Source: Medicago truncatula (taxonomy: Eukaryota > Streptophyta > Magnoliopsida > Fabales > Fabaceae). From it: 64,000 nucleotides of DNA. Under the pieces are notes generated by a model that was not told the origin of the DNA, did no database searches, and saw only the letters and a list, made by a program, of their open reading frames with translations. Positions within the stretch are counted from its first letter, which is position 1; each line of letters starts with the position of its first letter. The stretch covers positions 44,417,762 through 44,481,761 of the forward strand of contig NC_053042.1 of NCBI RefSeq assembly GCF_003473485.1. Direction: 5' to 3'. Made by a program: the position numbers and the translations under genes. Positions 61,308 through 64,000 of the stretch are shown here, piece by piece.

Positions 61308-61629
61308 AACATTTTATAAGAACGTCAACTTTGCCCTTACATGACCTTTAGAAATCTGAAATTGTTCGGTTATACCTAAATGAGCCATCAAAAGCTAGAC
61401 ATGGGTAAGAAACTCGCCACCCTGGCTAAGCTGCTTAGCATGATGAAGTCCTCTACATTGGCTAGCTGCATGACACAACATCTCCACCCAAACATGACTT
61501 ATCATTTCCCATTTCTGTTCTTTAGACCAATTCTCTTGGGGGGTGTGGTATGGACTTGCTTCTATCACCTTTCTTTAATCCCTACACATGTGTCTTCAAA
61601 TCTGATCTGTCATATTCATTCGGCAAATC
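61308..61629 (-). pseudogene. truncated DUF594 gene copy
   Basis: Bases 61308-61530 closely match 62502-62729, the 3' end of the DUF4220/DUF594 gene. After 'accaattctc' it carries an unrelated 'ttggggggtgtggta', then jumps to sequence matching about 62782 and then about 62907-62945. The internal deletions and changed stop region mean it cannot encode the domain. It sits about 1.2 kb downstream (in gene direction) of its parent and in the same orientation. Confidence 0.8.
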
Positions 61630-62503
61630 TGTCACGAATATCGGGGCCTAGCTCATCCTTACAGAACCGGCTTTTGCTGTGAGGAGTGTCTCCTCTTTAT
61701 AAACTCTTCTCAAGAATCCTATCTATCCGATGTGGGACTAAATCCACCCATTGAGTGTTGGCTGCTAACAAAATCCACTTTTACAATTTGTAGGTTTTGA
61801 TTATACAATTGATTTTAGTCTTAAATTCATTGTCAAATCTACTTTTACACAAATACGTCCAAACATAAATCACTTTACATTCAACTTGCTCTTATCCAAA
61901 ATCAATTTTACAGAATCAATTCACTCAAAATCAATTCTGCTCAACATCAAAACCACTAGACCAAATTGTAGACTGTGTCAATTACACTTCATTAAGTGCA
62001 TTTAACCATTGCATATTTCCAAAGTTATATTTTGGAAATTCTCCGACAACATTTACTCGCATGTGACATGTGTTGAACCCAACTTAAGGGAATGCAATCG
62101 CATCCTCTTCCAATCAAAGCTGTACCTGCAACCGAGTTCTAAGTTCCCCAATTTGTCACACTTGATCTTGTGCACATATATATTTTAGCCTGTTCTTGCA
62201 ATTGAACATTTGCAAACCAATAGCAAGGAAATCAATTGTTCATAATTCAGACCTTAAATCAACCAGTTCATAAAATATATAGTAGATTCTAACCAGGTAA
62301 GGCAGTAGTAACGTTCATCATTTTAAAGTCGGTAGTCACAAACAGTTCATCATTTTAAAGTGTCTTACACAACCAGGTTTTACATATGCAACAAACTACT
62401 AACCAAATTTCAATATTACATCATCACATTAGTTAAAGCCAAAATGGGAAGGCACACAAAAAAGACATAAGTAACAAGAACGCTTAATTACTCACCAAAC
62501 ACT
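61630..62503. other. spacer between DUF594 fragment and its parent gene
   Basis: 61640-61745 ('ctcatccttacagaaccggc', 'gatgtgggact') is a dispersed repeat related to the stretch near 22200. 61790-61980 has 'tacgtccaaacataaatcac' and 'aaaatcaattttacag', typical of a small inverted-repeat element without clear ends. No gene seen. Confidence 0.5.
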
Positions 62504-64000
62504 TTATGAGAGCTTCAACTTTGCCCTTACATGACCCTTAGAAATCTGGAATTGTTCAGTTATGCCTAAATGAGCCATCAAAAGCCAGACATGGGTAAGC
62601 AACTCACCACCCTGGCTAAGTTGCCTAGCATGATGAAGCCCTCTACATTGACTTGCTGCATGACACAGCATCTCCACCCAAACATGACTTATCATTTCCC
62701 ATTTCTGTTCTTTAGACCAATTCTCCTCTGTTTCTAAAGATTGCAATGATTTAGCAAGCCTACATGCATCAAACAGCACAGACTTGCTTCTGTCACCTTT
62801 AACCTCTGATGGCGGAATAGATGTATTCACTCTAAGTATCATCTTGCAAACTTGACTTCTTTCTTTTATGTATTTTCTCTCTTTCAAAAGTTCACCCACC
62901 TCCGCACATGTGTCTTCAAATCTGATCTGTCCTATTCCATTGGGCAACAAAAAAGGACATATAACAAGAAGATATATCATATAATCTGACAACAATTGAC
63001 TTGTATAGCGACTTTGGAGAGTAGCGGGGTTTAAGTTTTGAGGCTCATTATCATCGGAAGAATTACAAAGATCTGTAGCAATATGCCAAAGGAGAATGCT
63101 CTGGTCAAACTCTACCTCTCTAATGCTCCGGTTAATGTCTTGAACATGACAGTTCCATTTGTCAAGAACTTGATCACCCTTTTGAGAGCATAACTTTTTA
63201 CATGCTCTAACATCTGTTGCTTCCTTAGACTTCTCCATTAGTTGGTCAAAAATGAGTTTTCTCAATTCGGGACAGACCTCATGTGTTTTTTTGTAGTAAA
63301 ACTTCTCGAAGAAGTTATAGATGCGAAGGAATTTCTGGATTTCAATACATTTGACTGGCTCGTCTTTCAAGCAAAATCTAACGAGGTTGAATTGTGACAT
63401 AAGATTAGACCACGTGACAGTGTGTGAAAGTTTAAAAAAAATTGAAAGCATGAGATGAATTTGTAGAGAAGATGAATTCTCCGACTATTATGGTTGCTGA
63501 ACCAAAACATTGCCCGACTTGAAGAAAGTAAAACAATGACTGCATATATCTCCAAAATAATAGCCCCAGTAAAAAGCAAAATGGTGATAATGTGGTCATA
63601 ATTTAAGTGTAGGTCATGTTGGTTTACGTCTCCTTTATATATCAGAAAAGAAAAGCTAATCAGTGCAAAGAGCGTACAGAAAAAGCTCACAGATTTAAGG
63701 AAGATTCCGCGTTTGGAGTATGTTAACACTGCCTTTGTATATAGCATATCATACACCAATCCTAGCTCAACTGCAATTACTTCAAAAGCATGTTCCCAAT
63801 CCATGTTCTGAAAAAATAATTGGCTGGTTTTGTGGTCTTGAAAACTAAGGATGAGATCTGCAAATAGGCACTCAGGAATTTTGTAGAATTTTAATCCATC
63901 GTGTAAAGCTCGCGCATGTGGAATATTTGGATTTGGAATTTTGGTTTCCCCTTGATAATTATGTTCCAATAATGAGGGAGTAGTTTCATCAACTTCTTCT
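62504..64000 (-). CDS. DUF4220/DUF594 membrane protein, 5'-partial, frameshifted
   Basis: The gene runs off the window: the frame is open at 64000 (EEVDETTPSLLEHNYQGE). The upstream part (to about 63452) has membrane segments, for example VSFFCTLFALISFSFLIY and IITILLFTGAIILEIYAVIV, then SRRIHLLYKFIS, matching the DUF4220 region. The downstream part (from 63451) reads MLSIFFKLSHTVTWSNLMSQ and ends with DUF594: LFDACRLAKSLQSLE, KWEMISHVWVEMLCHAASQC and GGELLTHVWLLMAHLGITEQ, stop at 62504. The parts are in different frames; at 63452-63453 one base is missing, and there is no credible intron. It is thus a recent pseudogene or contains a sequence error. The family is plant-specific, integral to membranes, function unknown, often in tandem clusters, which fits the fragment next door. 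Confidence 0.8.

Overview
This window is plant nuclear DNA. It is AT-rich, its genes have many short GT..AG introns, and the gaps are packed with small transposons. The protein families are plant ones: SMXL, plant shugoshin, MYB-CC, DUF1635, CC-NLR and DUF4220/DUF594. The repeat types and gene sequences look most like a papilionoid legume (Medicago/Trifolium/Pisum type). That placement is recall-based inference, not a computed result.

Layout. 1-5036: gene-poor, one hairpin and tRNA-derived SINE remnants. 5037-7893 (-): SMXL3/4/5-type repressor, three exons. 9610-13835 (+): RRP7 (18S rRNA maturation) homologue behind a telo-box and a site II element; its reading frame has a TAG near the start of exon 2 and its introns carry LTR-retroelement debris. 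16301-18787 (+): shugoshin, 12 exons, with part of its 3' flank duplicated about 690 bp downstream. 20058-20764: complete non-autonomous hAT element with a perfect 8-bp target duplication. 24796-25563 (+): DUF1635 protein. 26716-27970: nine-unit minisatellite joined to LTR-like sequence. 30608-37282 (+): FAD monooxygenase of the MO1/CTF2 type with transposon-filled introns. 39150-42478 (+): MYB-CC transcription factor. 44317-48621 (-) and 54248-58707 (+): two paralogous, divergently oriented, unusually long NLR genes. 62504-64000 (-): DUF4220/DUF594 membrane protein with a frameshift, cut by the window end, plus a truncated copy of its 3' end at 61308-61629.

The genes do not form a pathway; this is ordinary mixed plant gene content. 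The most distinctive part is the NLR pair. Each protein appears to carry four Rx/CC-like helical modules, with two hydrophobic membrane-type stretches between modules two and three, before a divergent NB-ARC (kinase-2 VVDGI, GLPS for GLPL, no recognisable MHD) and LRRs. Each paralogue has one different lesion: an in-frame TAG inside a 15-bp insertion in the first, and a 1-bp frameshift near the N-terminus in the second.

The mobile DNA is readable in detail. A MULE-like MITE family has five copies, four with 9-bp target duplications. There are also a long-armed foldback MITE with a perfect 9-bp duplication, Stowaway-like and Tourist-like MITEs, two Helitron 3' ends, several tRNA-derived SINEs (two with clear target duplications), a 47-bp LINE tail, and a broken LINE between the two NLR genes.
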